Below, piece after piece: positions 23,693 to 32,588 of a stretch of 64,000 nt of DNA (position 1 is the first letter of the stretch; every line of letters begins with the position of its first letter). The stretch is from Candidatus Koribacter versatilis Ellin345. GTDB taxonomy: Bacteria; Acidobacteriota; Terriglobia; Terriglobales; Acidobacteriaceae. The DNA lies in NCBI RefSeq assembly GCF_000014005.1, contig NC_008009.1, forward strand, positions 3,286,001 to 3,350,000, written 5' to 3'. Under the pieces are notes generated by a model. It saw only the letters and a list, made by a program, of their open reading frames with translations. It ran no database searches and was not told where the DNA came from. The translations under genes were made by a program, and so were the position numbers.

Positions 23693-24538
23693 CTAATGCG
23701 CTTGCAGACCCAACGCGCACTTGTGGGCTTCGTAGGCCTGGACTTCCTGCTTCTTGTAAGCCTTGGTGCGGCGCGTTAGTTCTTCGAAGTCAACTTCGTG
23801 GGCGTCGAACTCGGGGCCTTCGACGCAGGCAAAGCGGACTTTGCCGCGGACGGTGACGCGGCATCCGCCACACATGCCGGTGCCGTCGATCATGACCGGG
23901 TTCACGCTGGCGTAGGTTTTGATGCCGAGGTCCTTGGTGGCTTTGGCGGCGGCACGCATCATGGGAATGGGGCCGATAACGTGCGAAAGGTCGGGCTTCT
24001 CGCCGCTGGCTTTCACGACGTCCTGGAGAAGCTGAACCACGTTGCCGGCGAAGCCGAAGCTGCCGTCGTCGGTGGCCCAGATAACTTCGTCCGCTACGGC
24101 GAGGAGTTCTTCGCGGAGGATGCGAAGACTGTCGGTGCGCGCGCCGGCGAGGACGACGGTGTAATTCCCTGCTTCCTTGAAGGCCTTGGCGACGGGAAGG
24201 ACTTCGGCGACGCCGACGCCTCCGGCGAGCAGCGTGACCTTGCCAACACTGGTGATATGGGCAGGTTCACCGAGGGGTCCGACAACATCGTGGAAGGCAC
24301 CGTCGGCGGGGGTGGCGACTGTCACAGCCGAGGTTTTGCCAATGCGCTGCACAACGATGGTGATGGTGCCGCGCTCTTTGTTTCCGTCAACGAGCGTGAG
24401 GGGAATGCGTTCGCTGCCGGCGTTGGGGCGGACGATGATGAACTGACCGGGCTTCCAGCGTTTGGCGATGCGCGGGGCTTCAACTTCGAAGAGGGCAGTC
24501 TCGGGCGTTAGCTGTTGTTTGCGAATGATCTTGTTCAT
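23693..24538 (-). CDS. NfnA-like FAD/[2Fe-2S] ferredoxin-NADP reductase subunit
   Basis: This 281-residue protein belongs to the sulfide/dihydroorotate dehydrogenase-like group. It has a flavin-binding barrel (GQFIIVRPNAGSERIPLT, residues about 31-48), a nucleotide domain (LLAGGVGVAEVLPVAKAF) and a C-terminal [2Fe-2S] motif DGTGMCGGCR with a further Cys in FACVEGPEFD. In the NADH-dependent ferredoxin:NADP oxidoreductase this subunit pairs with a GltD-like subunit. Here its ATG overlaps the stop of that gene by 4 bp (ATGA). Either bifurcating transhydrogenase or a glutamate-synthase-like role is possible; the gene pairing favours Nfn. Confidence 0.82.
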   Translation of the reverse strand: MNKIIRKQQLTPETALFEVEAPRIAKRWKPGQFIIVRPNAGSERIPLTLVDGNKERGTITIVVQRIGKTSAVTVATPADGAFHDVVGPLGEPAHITSVGKVTLLAGGVGVAEVLPVAKAFKEAGNYTVVLAGARTDSLRILREELLAVADEVIWATDDGSFGFAGNVVQLLQDVVKASGEKPDLSHVIGPIPMMRAAAKATKDLGIKTYASVNPVMIDGTGMCGGCRVTVRGKVRFACVEGPEFDAHEVDFEELTRRTKAYKKQEVQAYEAHKCALGLQAH

Positions 24539-25968
24539 GCTTCCGCTCCTACGATCTCCACTTCTTTCTGTTGCAGCTTGAGCGCCTTGTCGATGGCATC
24601 AGCGGCGGCAAGGCCATCGCTCATGGCAAGGATGACGGTGGAACCTCCGCGTACGACGTCGCCACCAGCGAAGACCTTGTCCATGTTGGTCTGGCGATTG
24701 ACGTCGACCACGATCTTGCCGCGATTAGTGATGAGCTGCGGTGTGGTGCGCTGGAGCGTGGGGTTGGGAGCCTGGCCGACGGCGGCAATGACGGTGTCGA
24801 CTGGGATGCGGTAGTTCGAGCCCTCGATGGGCACGGGCGAGGGGCGTCCGCTGGAGTCGGGCTCACCGAGCTTCATGCGGATACATTCCATTTCGTTGAG
24901 CCAGCCGTTTTCATCGCCAAAGAGCGCGACGGGCGCGCCAAGAAATTCGAACTTGATGCCTTCCTGCTCGGCGTGCTCGATCTCTTCGGCGCGGGCGCGG
25001 AGTTCGGCGCGGCCACGGCGGAAGAGGATGGTGGTGTCGGCGCCAAGACGCTTCGACCAGCGGGCAGCATCCATGGCGGAGTTGCCGCCGCCGATGACGA
25101 CTGTGTGCTTGCCAATGTTGACCGGGGTGTCGGCACCGGTTTCGTTGGCGTTCATCAGGTTGATGCGGGTAAGGAACTCATTCGCGGTGTAGACGCCGAT
25201 GAGATTCTCGCCGGGGATGTTGAGCATGAACGGCAGACCCGCGCCGGTTCCGAGGAAGACCGCTTCGAAACCTTCTTCGTGGAAGAGCTCTTCCAGGGTC
25301 ACGCTATTGCCGACGATGACGTCGGTTTCGAACTTCACGCCCATGGCTTCGAGGCGGGCAATTTCGCTGTCGAGAATCTCGCGCGGAAGGCGGAAGGGCG
25401 GAACACCATATATAAGGACACCGCCCAGGCGATGCAATGCCTCGAAGACGGTGACGCGGTAGCCGCGCTGTGCGAGGACGAAGGAAGCCATCAGCGAAGC
25501 GGGGCCACTGCCGACCATGGCGATTTTAGGTCCCGTGGGATTTGCTTTCACCACCGGAGCTTTGCCGTTGAACTGCCGGTGGTGGTCCGAACAGAAGCGC
25601 TCGAGCGAGCCGATCGCGACGGGATCGAGCTTCTTTCCGAGGAGGCAGGCGCTCTCGCAGAAAAGCTCGTGCTGGCAGACGCGTCCGCAGATACCTGGGA
25701 AGGGGCTGCGTTCGCTGATCTTGTCGAACGCACTGGCGACGTCGCCCAGAACTATGTGCTGGATGAAAGATTTGATGTCGATATGAAGCGGACAGGCCTC
25801 AACGCATTTGGCGTCTTTGCAATTGAGACAGCGTAACGATTCCACCTGAGCTTGTTCGGTCGTAAAGCCACCCGCAACTTCGACCGCGCCGCCCTGAACG
25901 CGAACGTTCGGAGCGACTTCGGGAGGTATTTGGCGAGGGGCCTTCGGGTTCCGTTTGATAGGAGGCAT
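24535..25968 (-). CDS. NfnB-like / GltD-like FeS flavoprotein subunit
   Basis: This 477-residue protein has N-terminal cysteine clusters CLNCKDAKCVEACP and CGRVCQHELFCESAC for [4Fe-4S] centres, an FAD motif (VGSGPASLMASFVLAQRGYRV), an NADPH motif (VIGGGNSAMDAARWSKRLG) and the closing motif VFAGGDVVRGGSTVILAMSDG. It resembles the small subunit of glutamate synthase and NfnB. No large glutamate synthase subunit is present, and the FAD/2Fe-2S partner overlaps by 4 bp, which supports NfnAB-type electron transfer between NADH, NADPH and ferredoxin. Confidence 0.85.
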   Translation of the reverse strand: MPPIKRNPKAPRQIPPEVAPNVRVQGGAVEVAGGFTTEQAQVESLRCLNCKDAKCVEACPLHIDIKSFIQHIVLGDVASAFDKISERSPFPGICGRVCQHELFCESACLLGKKLDPVAIGSLERFCSDHHRQFNGKAPVVKANPTGPKIAMVGSGPASLMASFVLAQRGYRVTVFEALHRLGGVLIYGVPPFRLPREILDSEIARLEAMGVKFETDVIVGNSVTLEELFHEEGFEAVFLGTGAGLPFMLNIPGENLIGVYTANEFLTRINLMNANETGADTPVNIGKHTVVIGGGNSAMDAARWSKRLGADTTILFRRGRAELRARAEEIEHAEQEGIKFEFLGAPVALFGDENGWLNEMECIRMKLGEPDSSGRPSPVPIEGSNYRIPVDTVIAAVGQAPNPTLQRTTPQLITNRGKIVVDVNRQTNMDKVFAGGDVVRGGSTVILAMSDGLAAADAIDKALKLQQKEVEIVGAEA

Positions 25969-26267
25969 ACCGGTCCTTTGCCCGCAATACGGGCTAGAAC
26001 ATGGTGACTCCGGGACAAGCGAGAGTCTGTGATGGGGGTCACGTGAGGTTGGTTAGGCAACCGAAGTGTTGGGATTTCCCTCGGCAGTATTGCGTCGACA
26101 GGGGTCCTTCGACTTCGTTTCGCTTCCCACCCCAGCAAGCTCAACTACGGAACTCGCCGGGGGGCCCGGCTTCGCGAAACTCCGCTCAGGAAGACCGGAC
26201 GAAGCTCATCGTTGAACTAAACACATGGTGAATTCGTACCTTCTGCATCAGCTTGGGAGCGTGATTC
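25969..26267. other. Intergenic region with a dispersed repeat
   Basis: About 300 bases between divergent genes. Positions 26098-26195 carry a broken copy of the repeat beginning caggggtccttcgact and ending ctccgctcagga, whose compact copies lie at 28801-28848 and 53148-53199. No gene is seen. Confidence 0.55.
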
Positions 26268-27161
26268 GTGAAATTGACGGTTGAGAATGTAAGCAAGCGA
26301 TATGGCAATGGCGTGCAGGCGCTGCGGGATTTTTCGCTGGAATTAGGACCGGGCGTACTGGGGCTGCTCGGGCCGAACGGCGCCGGCAAAAGCACGCTGA
26401 TGAGCATCCTTGCCACGATCACGCTTCCTAGCGCTGGTCGCGTGCTGTGGGACGACGGCAAAACCAGTGTCGATACTGCGGCGCATCCGAATGTGCTGCG
26501 CAACGTACTGGGATTTTTGCCCCAGGATTTTGGCGTGTATCCGAACCTGAGCGCGCTGGAGTATCTCGAATACCTCGCGGCGATCAAAGGGATCGATGGC
26601 AAGACGGCGAAGTCGCGGATTGAAGAACTGCTGACGCTGGTGAATCTGCAGTCGGCGAAGACCCGCAAGCTGGGCGGATATTCTGGCGGTATGCGGCAGA
26701 GGGTGGGAATTGCGCAGGCTCTGTTAAACGATCCGAAATTGTTGATCGTGGATGAGCCCACGGCGGGTCTTGATCCTGAAGAGCGCGTGCGGTTCCGAAA
26801 TTTGTTATCGGAGCTGTCTCACGATCGCATCGTGATCCTTTCGACGCACATTGTTTCGGACGTGGAGTTAACGGCGGACCGCATTGCGCTCGTTGCCGCG
26901 GGCCAACTGATCACCTGCCAGTCGCCGGACCAACTTCTGAACTCGCTTGATGGACGGGTGTGGGAGTGCGTGGTACCGCCGGATATGTTGGCTCAATTCA
27001 AGTCGCACCACGCGTGCAGTGGAATGGTGCGGCGTCAGGACGGCGTGCATGTGCGCGTTGTGAGCGATGAGAAGCCGTGGCACAACGCAGAGTCGGAGCC
27101 GGCGGTACTGGAGGATGCGTATCTGCATTGGGTAAACGCACCTGTCGAGGTCGCGGCATGA
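26268..27161 (+). CDS. ABC transporter ATP-binding protein
   Basis: This 297-residue ATPase, GTG start with gggag 8 bases upstream, has Walker A GPNGAGKST (about 44-52), Q-loop FLPQDFG, ABC signature YSGGMRQRVGIAQAL, Walker B LLIVDEPTAGLDP and H-loop STHIVSD. The C-terminal extension of about 80 residues is typical of exporter ATPases of the ABC-2 group. Its stop overlaps the start of the membrane subunit gene (ATGA). Probably an efflux or lipid/antibiotic export system; the substrate is unknown. Confidence 0.92.
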   Translation: MKLTVENVSKRYGNGVQALRDFSLELGPGVLGLLGPNGAGKSTLMSILATITLPSAGRVLWDDGKTSVDTAAHPNVLRNVLGFLPQDFGVYPNLSALEYLEYLAAIKGIDGKTAKSRIEELLTLVNLQSAKTRKLGGYSGGMRQRVGIAQALLNDPKLLIVDEPTAGLDPEERVRFRNLLSELSHDRIVILSTHIVSDVELTADRIALVAAGQLITCQSPDQLLNSLDGRVWECVVPPDMLAQFKSHHACSGMVRRQDGVHVRVVSDEKPWHNAESEPAVLEDAYLHWVNAPVEVAA

Positions 27162-28786
27162 TGGCGCACAAGGTTTGGGCAGTCGCGAAAGCCGACTTTA
27201 AGGAGCGCATGCGGCGCGCGCCGGCGTGGATGGCGATGATCGTCGGCGGCTTTCTCTGCTATCTCGCAGTTACAGGCAAAGCGACCGTGACGCTGCCGTT
27301 CGCGCGCGGCGTATGGAACAGCGCGTGGTCCGCGGGAACGATGGCAACACTGGCGGCGAACTACCTCACGCTGGTGTGCTTCTTCGTGGTGCGAAGCGCG
27401 ATCCAGCGCGATGAAGAAACGGGCGCGGGAAGATTGGTCGCAGCTTCTCCGCTGTCGAACTATGCCTACCTGCTCGGAAAGGCGCTGAGCAATTTCGCAG
27501 TCGTGCTGTCCATCGGTTCAATATTCCTGCTGGCCGCGCCGGTGCTGCAATGGGTCCATCATGAGGGATATCCGTTCAACCCGTGGGAGTTCATCAATCC
27601 GTTCCTGTACATGACGGTGCCGTCAGCAGCGTTGGTGGCGGCGGTAGCGGTGTTTTTCGAGTGTCATCCGTGGCTGAAAAGAGGCATTGGCAATGTGATC
27701 TACATCTTCTTGTGGGTCGAAAGCCTCCGGGAATCGGCCGAATACGGTCGCGCGTGGACGGATGCCGTCGGTTTCTACGGTTTCATGGAGAGCGGGCGCG
27801 CCGCGGCCCTGGCGCAGGGAATCGTTCTCAAAGAGCGTGGGCTGAACATCGGTCACGCTCAATACGATCACTGGAATATCTTCACGTGGCACGGCTTCCA
27901 ATTCACGGGGCAGCAGGTGCTACTGCGCTTGGAGTGGTTTGCTGTCGCAGCGGTGCTGGTGTTCGCGGCAACTTACTTCTTCAAGCGCTTTAATCCGGAT
28001 GCGAAAGCAGCGTTGCGCTTCCCGGTTCCGGCGTTCCTGAAGCGTAAGAAGAAGGAAGAGACTTCCGGCAAGTGGGAGACGGAAATTGCGCGGCTGTCCG
28101 CGATTGGCGGGATGGTAGGCAAAGGGCGGTTCTTCGGAATTGTTCGAGCGGAACTGAAGCTGCTGCTGAAAAGCATTCCGAAGTTCGTGTACTTCCTCTT
28201 GGGCTTTGCCAACTTCCTGGCACTGATGCCACACGAGAAAGACGGGCCGACCGGGCCTGGGGTGTTGGCGTTCCTGTGGATCGTGCCGGTGATTGTGTGG
28301 TCGAACATGGGAGCGCGGGAGCAGGCGCCGCATGCACGGCCGTTAATCTTCAGCGCGCCGCACTCGTGCTTGCGGCAGTTGCCGGTGGAGTGGGTGGCGG
28401 GCTTCGTGATCGCACTTGGGATTTCGTTTGGCGTGGCGGTGCGGGACTTGATTGCTCGCGACTGGCAACACCTGGCGACGTGGCTGGCCGGTGCGGCATT
28501 CATCGCTTCGCTGGCGCTGGCCTGTGGCACCTGGTCGCGGGGCACGCGGCTGTTCCAAGGGCTCTATTGTGGATGGTGGTATCTCGCGATGAACAACGCG
28601 CCAAACATGGACTTCACGGGCGTGACGGGGCAGCGGCATTTCGTGGGATATGCGTTTACTGCAGCCCTGCTCTTCGCCAGCGCGTTTGCGCAGAGATGGT
28701 GGAGTACGGAGAGGGCTGCGGTGTTGCGGGTGCTGGGAGTGATACGGAAGCATCCGCAGCGGGATGCGGTGACGGCGCAGATCTGA
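27158..28786 (+). CDS. ABC-2-type membrane permease
   Basis: This is about 542 residues from ATG 27158 (ATG 27161 equally possible). It shows many hydrophobic helices: residues about 22-42, 62-90, 110-135, 150-180, about 275-295, and a second set after residue 340. That arrangement suggests two membrane blocks around a basic loop (FLKRKKKEETSGKW). RDEETGAGRLVAASPLS-like wording is typical of ABC-2 exporters that follow a soluble ATPase gene. It forms one transporter with the upstream ATPase. The substrate is unknown. Confidence 0.82.
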   Translation: MMAHKVWAVAKADFKERMRRAPAWMAMIVGGFLCYLAVTGKATVTLPFARGVWNSAWSAGTMATLAANYLTLVCFFVVRSAIQRDEETGAGRLVAASPLSNYAYLLGKALSNFAVVLSIGSIFLLAAPVLQWVHHEGYPFNPWEFINPFLYMTVPSAALVAAVAVFFECHPWLKRGIGNVIYIFLWVESLRESAEYGRAWTDAVGFYGFMESGRAAALAQGIVLKERGLNIGHAQYDHWNIFTWHGFQFTGQQVLLRLEWFAVAAVLVFAATYFFKRFNPDAKAALRFPVPAFLKRKKKEETSGKWETEIARLSAIGGMVGKGRFFGIVRAELKLLLKSIPKFVYFLLGFANFLALMPHEKDGPTGPGVLAFLWIVPVIVWSNMGAREQAPHARPLIFSAPHSCLRQLPVEWVAGFVIALGISFGVAVRDLIARDWQHLATWLAGAAFIASLALACGTWSRGTRLFQGLYCGWWYLAMNNAPNMDFTGVTGQRHFVGYAFTAALLFASAFAQRWWSTERAAVLRVLGVIRKHPQRDAVTAQI

Positions 28787-28800
28787 GGCGTTTGGGTGGT

Positions 28801-28848
28801 GATAGGGGTCCTTCGACTCCGTCGCTTCGCGACTCCGCTCAGGATGAC
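28801..28848. repeat. Dispersed repeat (ggggtccttcgact / ctccgctcaggatgac)
   Basis: A compact copy of a repeat also found at 53148-53199 and, in broken form, at 26098-26195. Repeats of this wording are common between genes in acidobacterial and other genomes. No function is known to me. Confidence 0.65.
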
Positions 28849-28864
28849 ATATCTCAAAAATGAC

Positions 28865-28891
28865 AAAGCACGCCACTTGGGCGTGCTTTTT
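28865..28891. terminator. Bidirectional terminator between convergent genes
   Basis: aaagcacgcc - acttg - ggcgtgcttttt has a 7-bp core stem (gcacgcc/ggcgtgc) with A residues before and T residues after, so it can end transcription from both sides. It lies between the permease and ferredoxin gene ends. Confidence 0.85.
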
Positions 28892-28912
28892 GTTTGAGCT
28901 TGCGCAGAGAAA

Positions 28913-29173
28913 TTAGCGGCCGAAGTACTTGGCGTTCTTTTCGGCGTATTCCTTCCACTTTTCCGGCAGGTCATCGAGGGCGAAGATGGCGGAGACGGGG
29001 CAGACGGGGACGCAGGCGCCGCAGTCAATGCATTCGACGGGGTCGATGTAGAGCATCGGCTCGTTAGCGTGGGCCTCCGCATCCTTCTTGGGATGGATGC
29101 AATCGACTGGGCAGGCATCCACGCATGCCGTGTCCTTCGTTCCTATGCAAGGTTCCGCGATTACGTATGCCAT
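28913..29173 (-). CDS. fdxA: Ferredoxin with two FeS-cluster motifs
   Basis: This 86-residue protein starts MAYVIAEPCIGTKDTACVDACPVDCIHP, with a second cluster motif CIDCGACVPVCPVSAIF. The spacing in the first motif is that of the seven-iron FdxA type, which carries a [3Fe-4S] and a [4Fe-4S] cluster. It moves low-potential electrons in the cytoplasm. ATG 29173 is preceded by tggagag at the right distance; an upstream frame extension is ignored. It may supply electrons to enzymes such as the Nfn pair at 23693-25968; that link is inference. Confidence 0.92.
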   Translation of the reverse strand: MAYVIAEPCIGTKDTACVDACPVDCIHPKKDAEAHANEPMLYIDPVECIDCGACVPVCPVSAIFALDDLPEKWKEYAEKNAKYFGR

Positions 29174-29274
29174 AACGGTGGTTCTCTCCAGGGAATTCTC
29201 AGTCAGCGGTTGAAAGAGAATTCTAGCAAACTGCGTGGGCCACTGCACAAAACCTGTGAGTGGCAGGAAAAAAC

Positions 29275-29787
29275 TTACGGTTTGCTCTTTACTGCCGTAT
29301 GGACAACTCGGGGTGCAAGATCGTCAATGGCGCGAGCGGCAGCGCCGGAATCGTCGCCGCCAGCGCGCAGCGGGATTCCGCCTTCATCCACGTGTCCGGT
29401 GCCGTCGGCGCGAGCGATGGAGTAGGCCAGGGTGGCGCGACGAGTGGCAAGTGTTCCGCCTGCAGTGATCGGGGGCGTGTGCGAGGCGGGATCTTCGTTG
29501 TGCGCGACATAGCCGAAACTTTGCTCGAAACGCGTGGTCACGATTAAGCGGCAGTTCTCGTCGTGGGCTGTATCTGCGGGATCCCCGCCTGGGATGGGCA
29601 CGACGTCCAAAGTTCCTTTGGCCTTCTTGTCATGCACAATTTCGTCGATCAAGCGGGAGCGTAGGGCCTCCGGCGCGACGGCGAGGTGTGAGACGTTGCT
29701 CGGGGTCTGAATGCAGACCTTCACGGGAGCGGCTGTCTGTGCCGCAGCGGCGGCAATGAAGCAGGCAAATGCGATTAGCGATTTCAT
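29275..29787 (-). CDS. Exported hypothetical protein, paralogue of its neighbour
   Basis: This 170-residue protein has a signal peptide (MKSLIAFACFIAAAAAQ). The mature part begins VKVCIQTPSNVSHLAVAPEALRSRL and shares with the next gene the patterns VCIxxPxNxSHL, CRxxVxxxFExxxxYV, a xTxRAxLxYxI segment and an Ala-rich end with RVV. I recognise no family. It starts 2 bp after the stop of its paralogue, so the two are co-transcribed. Two conserved Cys (in VCI and ENCRL) may form a disulfide. Confidence 0.7.
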   Translation of the reverse strand: MKSLIAFACFIAAAAAQTAAPVKVCIQTPSNVSHLAVAPEALRSRLIDEIVHDKKAKGTLDVVPIPGGDPADTAHDENCRLIVTTRFEQSFGYVAHNEDPASHTPPITAGGTLATRRATLAYSIARADGTGHVDEGGIPLRAGGDDSGAAARAIDDLAPRVVHTAVKSKP

Positions 29788-29789
29788 AG

Positions 29790-30350
29790 CTAGTCCACCG
29801 AGGGAGGCCGTTGTTTGGTTACGGCACTTACAACACGCACCGAGAGTTGACGGATGCCATCCGTGGCGGCGGAGTCTTCATCGCTGTCGGCGGGAAGAGC
29901 GATCAGGCCTTTGTCGAGTTCCGAACGGTCTCGGACCCGGATAATGCGATAACTCAATGACGCACGCTGCGTATTGGCAGTGCCGTTTTTGATTATTGGA
30001 TCGAGACCGACGCCCGTGCTGGTTCCGCCAACGTAGCTCTTGTTCAATTCAAACTCAGAAAGAACGAGGAAGCGGCACTGCTGATCTTCGGCGCTAGCGC
30101 TTGCATCACGCACGTCGCTGCCGTCTACCGGAGTGGCATCCACGCGGACTTTCGCGTTCTTTTTCTGGGCGCTGGTGTTGATGAAATGAACGAGACGGTC
30201 GCGCTCCGCCCCGGGACTGATTACGAGGTGCGAGAGGTTGACAGGGGCCGCAATGCAAACGCGAATGGGAGCGTTGGCGCTCCCATTGGGTGAGTCGGAT
30301 TGTGCGGCCGCAATAGATGCGACAAGAGCTACGAAAACGAGGGCACGCAT
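29790..30350 (-). CDS. Exported hypothetical protein, paralogue of its neighbour
   Basis: This 186-residue protein has a signal peptide (MRALVFVALVASIAAAQ) and mature start IRVCIAAPVNLSHLVISPGAERDRLV. It is clearly a tandem duplicate of the downstream gene at 29275, with conserved Cys positions, TQRASLSYRIIRV and a common ending RVVSAVTKQRPP. gggagg precedes the ATG. It is the second of three genes encoding exported proteins on this strand, 32 bp after the first. Function unknown. Confidence 0.7.
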   Translation of the reverse strand: MRALVFVALVASIAAAQSDSPNGSANAPIRVCIAAPVNLSHLVISPGAERDRLVHFINTSAQKKNAKVRVDATPVDGSDVRDASASAEDQQCRFLVLSEFELNKSYVGGTSTGVGLDPIIKNGTANTQRASLSYRIIRVRDRSELDKGLIALPADSDEDSAATDGIRQLSVRVVSAVTKQRPPSVD

Positions 30351-30382
30351 GCGGCCTCCCGCAGAAATGGTACTCCCCTTCC

Positions 30383-31303
30383 CTACTCTGGGGCCTTCGC
30401 GTTAGACGCGAGAGTTCCCATGGAGGAAGCGAGGGTCTGGGTGGCACGCATGTTTCCGCCATAGAACCGAACGTTGCTCTCCACTTCTTTCTGGAGCACC
30501 GAGCGGCGGTCGGAGGTTTGGATATCCATTTTGACGCGAAGTTTCGTCCAGCCTTTGACCGTGGTGACCGCGCGTTGTTCTTCGTTCCCGTGAACGAAGC
30601 TAATCACGTTGGTCTTGAGGACGAGGAGCTTCGGGTACTTAGTTGCATTGGCGTCACCGCTGCGCAGGACCATCGCAAACTTATGCGAATCCTGGAGCTT
30701 CTCAATCAGGAACTCGTAGGTGGCGACGAGAAACGCTGGCGAGACGGCTGTATCACCTGGATCCAGAGGTTCAACTTGGATTGCCCAACCGGGATCGGTG
30801 GCGCGATCGGCAGCGGCCATCGGCTGAGCGGGAGAAGAAGTACTGACGTCGCCGGCAGCCGCGGCCATGGCGTCGGCCTGGCCTTTTGGCATCGCGAACA
30901 CAACTCCGCGGTAGCCACCGTTTTCATCGCGGTACTCGACGGTGAGCGTATCGAACTTTTCGTGGGCGAAGAGACTAATGACACGGCCGCCTCCATACGG
31001 GACGGCAGCTTTGGCGGCGGTCATCGGGAGTCCGCCGGTTTCCTTCGTGTCCGAGCCCACCGTGACCTTCTGGAGCGAAGCCTTCGCGACCTTGTAGGTC
31101 TTCGTCTTGGTGGCGAAGCTCATGCCGTCGACGTTCGCGGAAAGGGTGCCGTGCGCGTTGTGCTTGGCCGCGGCGCCGACAATGAGCGTGACGTTGGGAT
31201 TCGGATTGGGTGCCGCAGAAGTGGTTGTGTCGGCAGCAATTCCGACGGCGGTCAGAGAGGTGCACAGAGCAGCAAGCGCAAATGCGCGTCCCGCACGCAA
31301 CAT
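30383..31303 (-). CDS. Exported hypothetical protein
   Basis: This 306-residue protein has a signal peptide (MLRAGRAFALAALCTSLTAVGIAA). The mature part contains a segment KTKTYKVAKASLQKVTVGSDT resembling a PH-like or recognition strand set (residues 65-130), an Ala/Pro linker near 150-165, and a basic C-terminal third (VKGWTKLRVKMDIQTSDRRSVLQKEV). No family is recognised. ggaga lies before the ATG. It is the first gene of a likely three-gene transcript of exported proteins; the shared context suggests a common envelope role, which is inference. Confidence 0.65.
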   Translation of the reverse strand: MLRAGRAFALAALCTSLTAVGIAADTTTSAAPNPNPNVTLIVGAAAKHNAHGTLSANVDGMSFATKTKTYKVAKASLQKVTVGSDTKETGGLPMTAAKAAVPYGGGRVISLFAHEKFDTLTVEYRDENGGYRGVVFAMPKGQADAMAAAAGDVSTSSPAQPMAAADRATDPGWAIQVEPLDPGDTAVSPAFLVATYEFLIEKLQDSHKFAMVLRSGDANATKYPKLLVLKTNVISFVHGNEEQRAVTTVKGWTKLRVKMDIQTSDRRSVLQKEVESNVRFYGGNMRATQTLASSMGTLASNAKAPE

Positions 31304-31391
31304 GGTTTGATCTCCTCAAGGAATGCAGTTGAGCGAACTACGCAAAGTTGCAGAAGGATACACCGCATTCGGTTTCGGAGTCTCTGGAAAA

Positions 31392-32588
31392 TTAGGGCAT
31401 TGCCCGGTCCCTCATGCCCAGCAGATAGAGGATGGCGTCGAGGCCGAGGGTGGAGATCGCATGCTGGGCACTTTGGCGCACTACCGGCTTGGCGCGAAAA
31501 GCAATTCCCATGCCCGCGAGGTTGAGCATTGGCAGATCGTTGGCGCCGTCGCCAACGGCAATGGCCTGGTCAAGAGTGATGCCCATCTCGGTTGCGATCT
31601 CCTGCAGCTTTTCCGCTTTGCGCTGGCCATCCATGATGGGCGGAACGATGTTGCCGGTAACGATCCCGTGGCGGATTTCGAGTTCATTGGCGTGCAGGTA
31701 ATCCATGCCGAGCTTCGACTGGAGATGGAGCCCGAAAAAGGTAAAGCCGCCGGAGAGGATCGCTGTCTTGTAGCCCTGCGATTTCAGCGTGGAGATGAGG
31801 CGTTCGGCGCCGTCGGTGATGGCGACGCGGTCGAGGAGTTCGAGGACGCGGGATTCGGGGAGGCCTTTAAGCAGGCCGACGCGGCGGGTGAAGCTCTGCT
31901 TGAAGTCGAGTTCGCCGCGCATGGCGGCTTCGGTCACGCGTGAGACTTCCTCACCGACTCCCTGCATCTTCGCAAGCTCATCGATGATTTCGGCCTGGAT
32001 CAAGGTCGAGTCCATGTCGAAGGCGATGAGGCGACGACTGCGTCCGTACTGCGACTCCTGTTGGATCGCGATGTCCACGCCGGTTTCCTGAGCGAGTTTC
32101 AGAAAACTAGCTCGCAACTTGTCAGGTTCGGACTTCTGTCCGCTGATGTGGAACTGCACACAGGCGCGGCCGCTTTCGGCGAGCGATTCACGCGACGAGA
32201 GTCGTTCTATGCGGTCGATATTGAGCGCCCCATTTGCAATCGCGGCAGAAACATCCGCCAGGTGCTGCGCAGTGAGAGCCGACGCGATGACGGTGACCAC
32301 AAACCGTTGCTTACTGGCACGGCCAAGCCAGCTCTGCCATTCCTGTTCTGTAACGTCGGTGAAATGAGCAGCTACCTCGAATTGGGTAGCCTTGCGCAAG
32401 ATGTCTTCCTCGAGTGCTAACGACTTGTCCGGCGCGTCGATGAGCAGGCCGAGCGCAAGCGTGTCGTGCACCACGGCCTGGCCGATATCGAGAATGCGCG
32501 CACCGTGGGCGGCGAGGATCGAGGTAAGCGACTGCGTCAGCCCCGGTCGGTCGTGACCGGAGACACTCAACAGGAGGATTTGGCCCAT
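31392..32588 (-). CDS. serB: Phosphoserine phosphatase with N-terminal ACT domains
   Basis: This 398-residue enzyme performs the last step of serine synthesis, removing phosphate from phosphoserine. Two ACT-like modules (residues about 4-80 and 95-175) precede a HAD domain with nucleophile D191 and D193 in AFDMDSTLI, the motif ILSGGFTFFG, and VGDGANDLPML for Mg binding. ACT domains often sense serine; the length matches double-ACT SerB proteins. It is transcribed divergently from the Omp85 gene. Confidence 0.95.
   Translation of the reverse strand: MGQILLLSVSGHDRPGLTQSLTSILAAHGARILDIGQAVVHDTLALGLLIDAPDKSLALEEDILRKATQFEVAAHFTDVTEQEWQSWLGRASKQRFVVTVIASALTAQHLADVSAAIANGALNIDRIERLSSRESLAESGRACVQFHISGQKSEPDKLRASFLKLAQETGVDIAIQQESQYGRSRRLIAFDMDSTLIQAEIIDELAKMQGVGEEVSRVTEAAMRGELDFKQSFTRRVGLLKGLPESRVLELLDRVAITDGAERLISTLKSQGYKTAILSGGFTFFGLHLQSKLGMDYLHANELEIRHGIVTGNIVPPIMDGQRKAEKLQEIATEMGITLDQAIAVGDGANDLPMLNLAGMGIAFRAKPVVRQSAQHAISTLGLDAILYLLGMRDRAMP

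Noticed and set aside
24571-25836. A 421-codon open frame antisense to the NfnB-like gene
   Set aside because: The minus-strand protein carries clear FeS, FAD and NADPH motifs; the plus-strand frame shows none.
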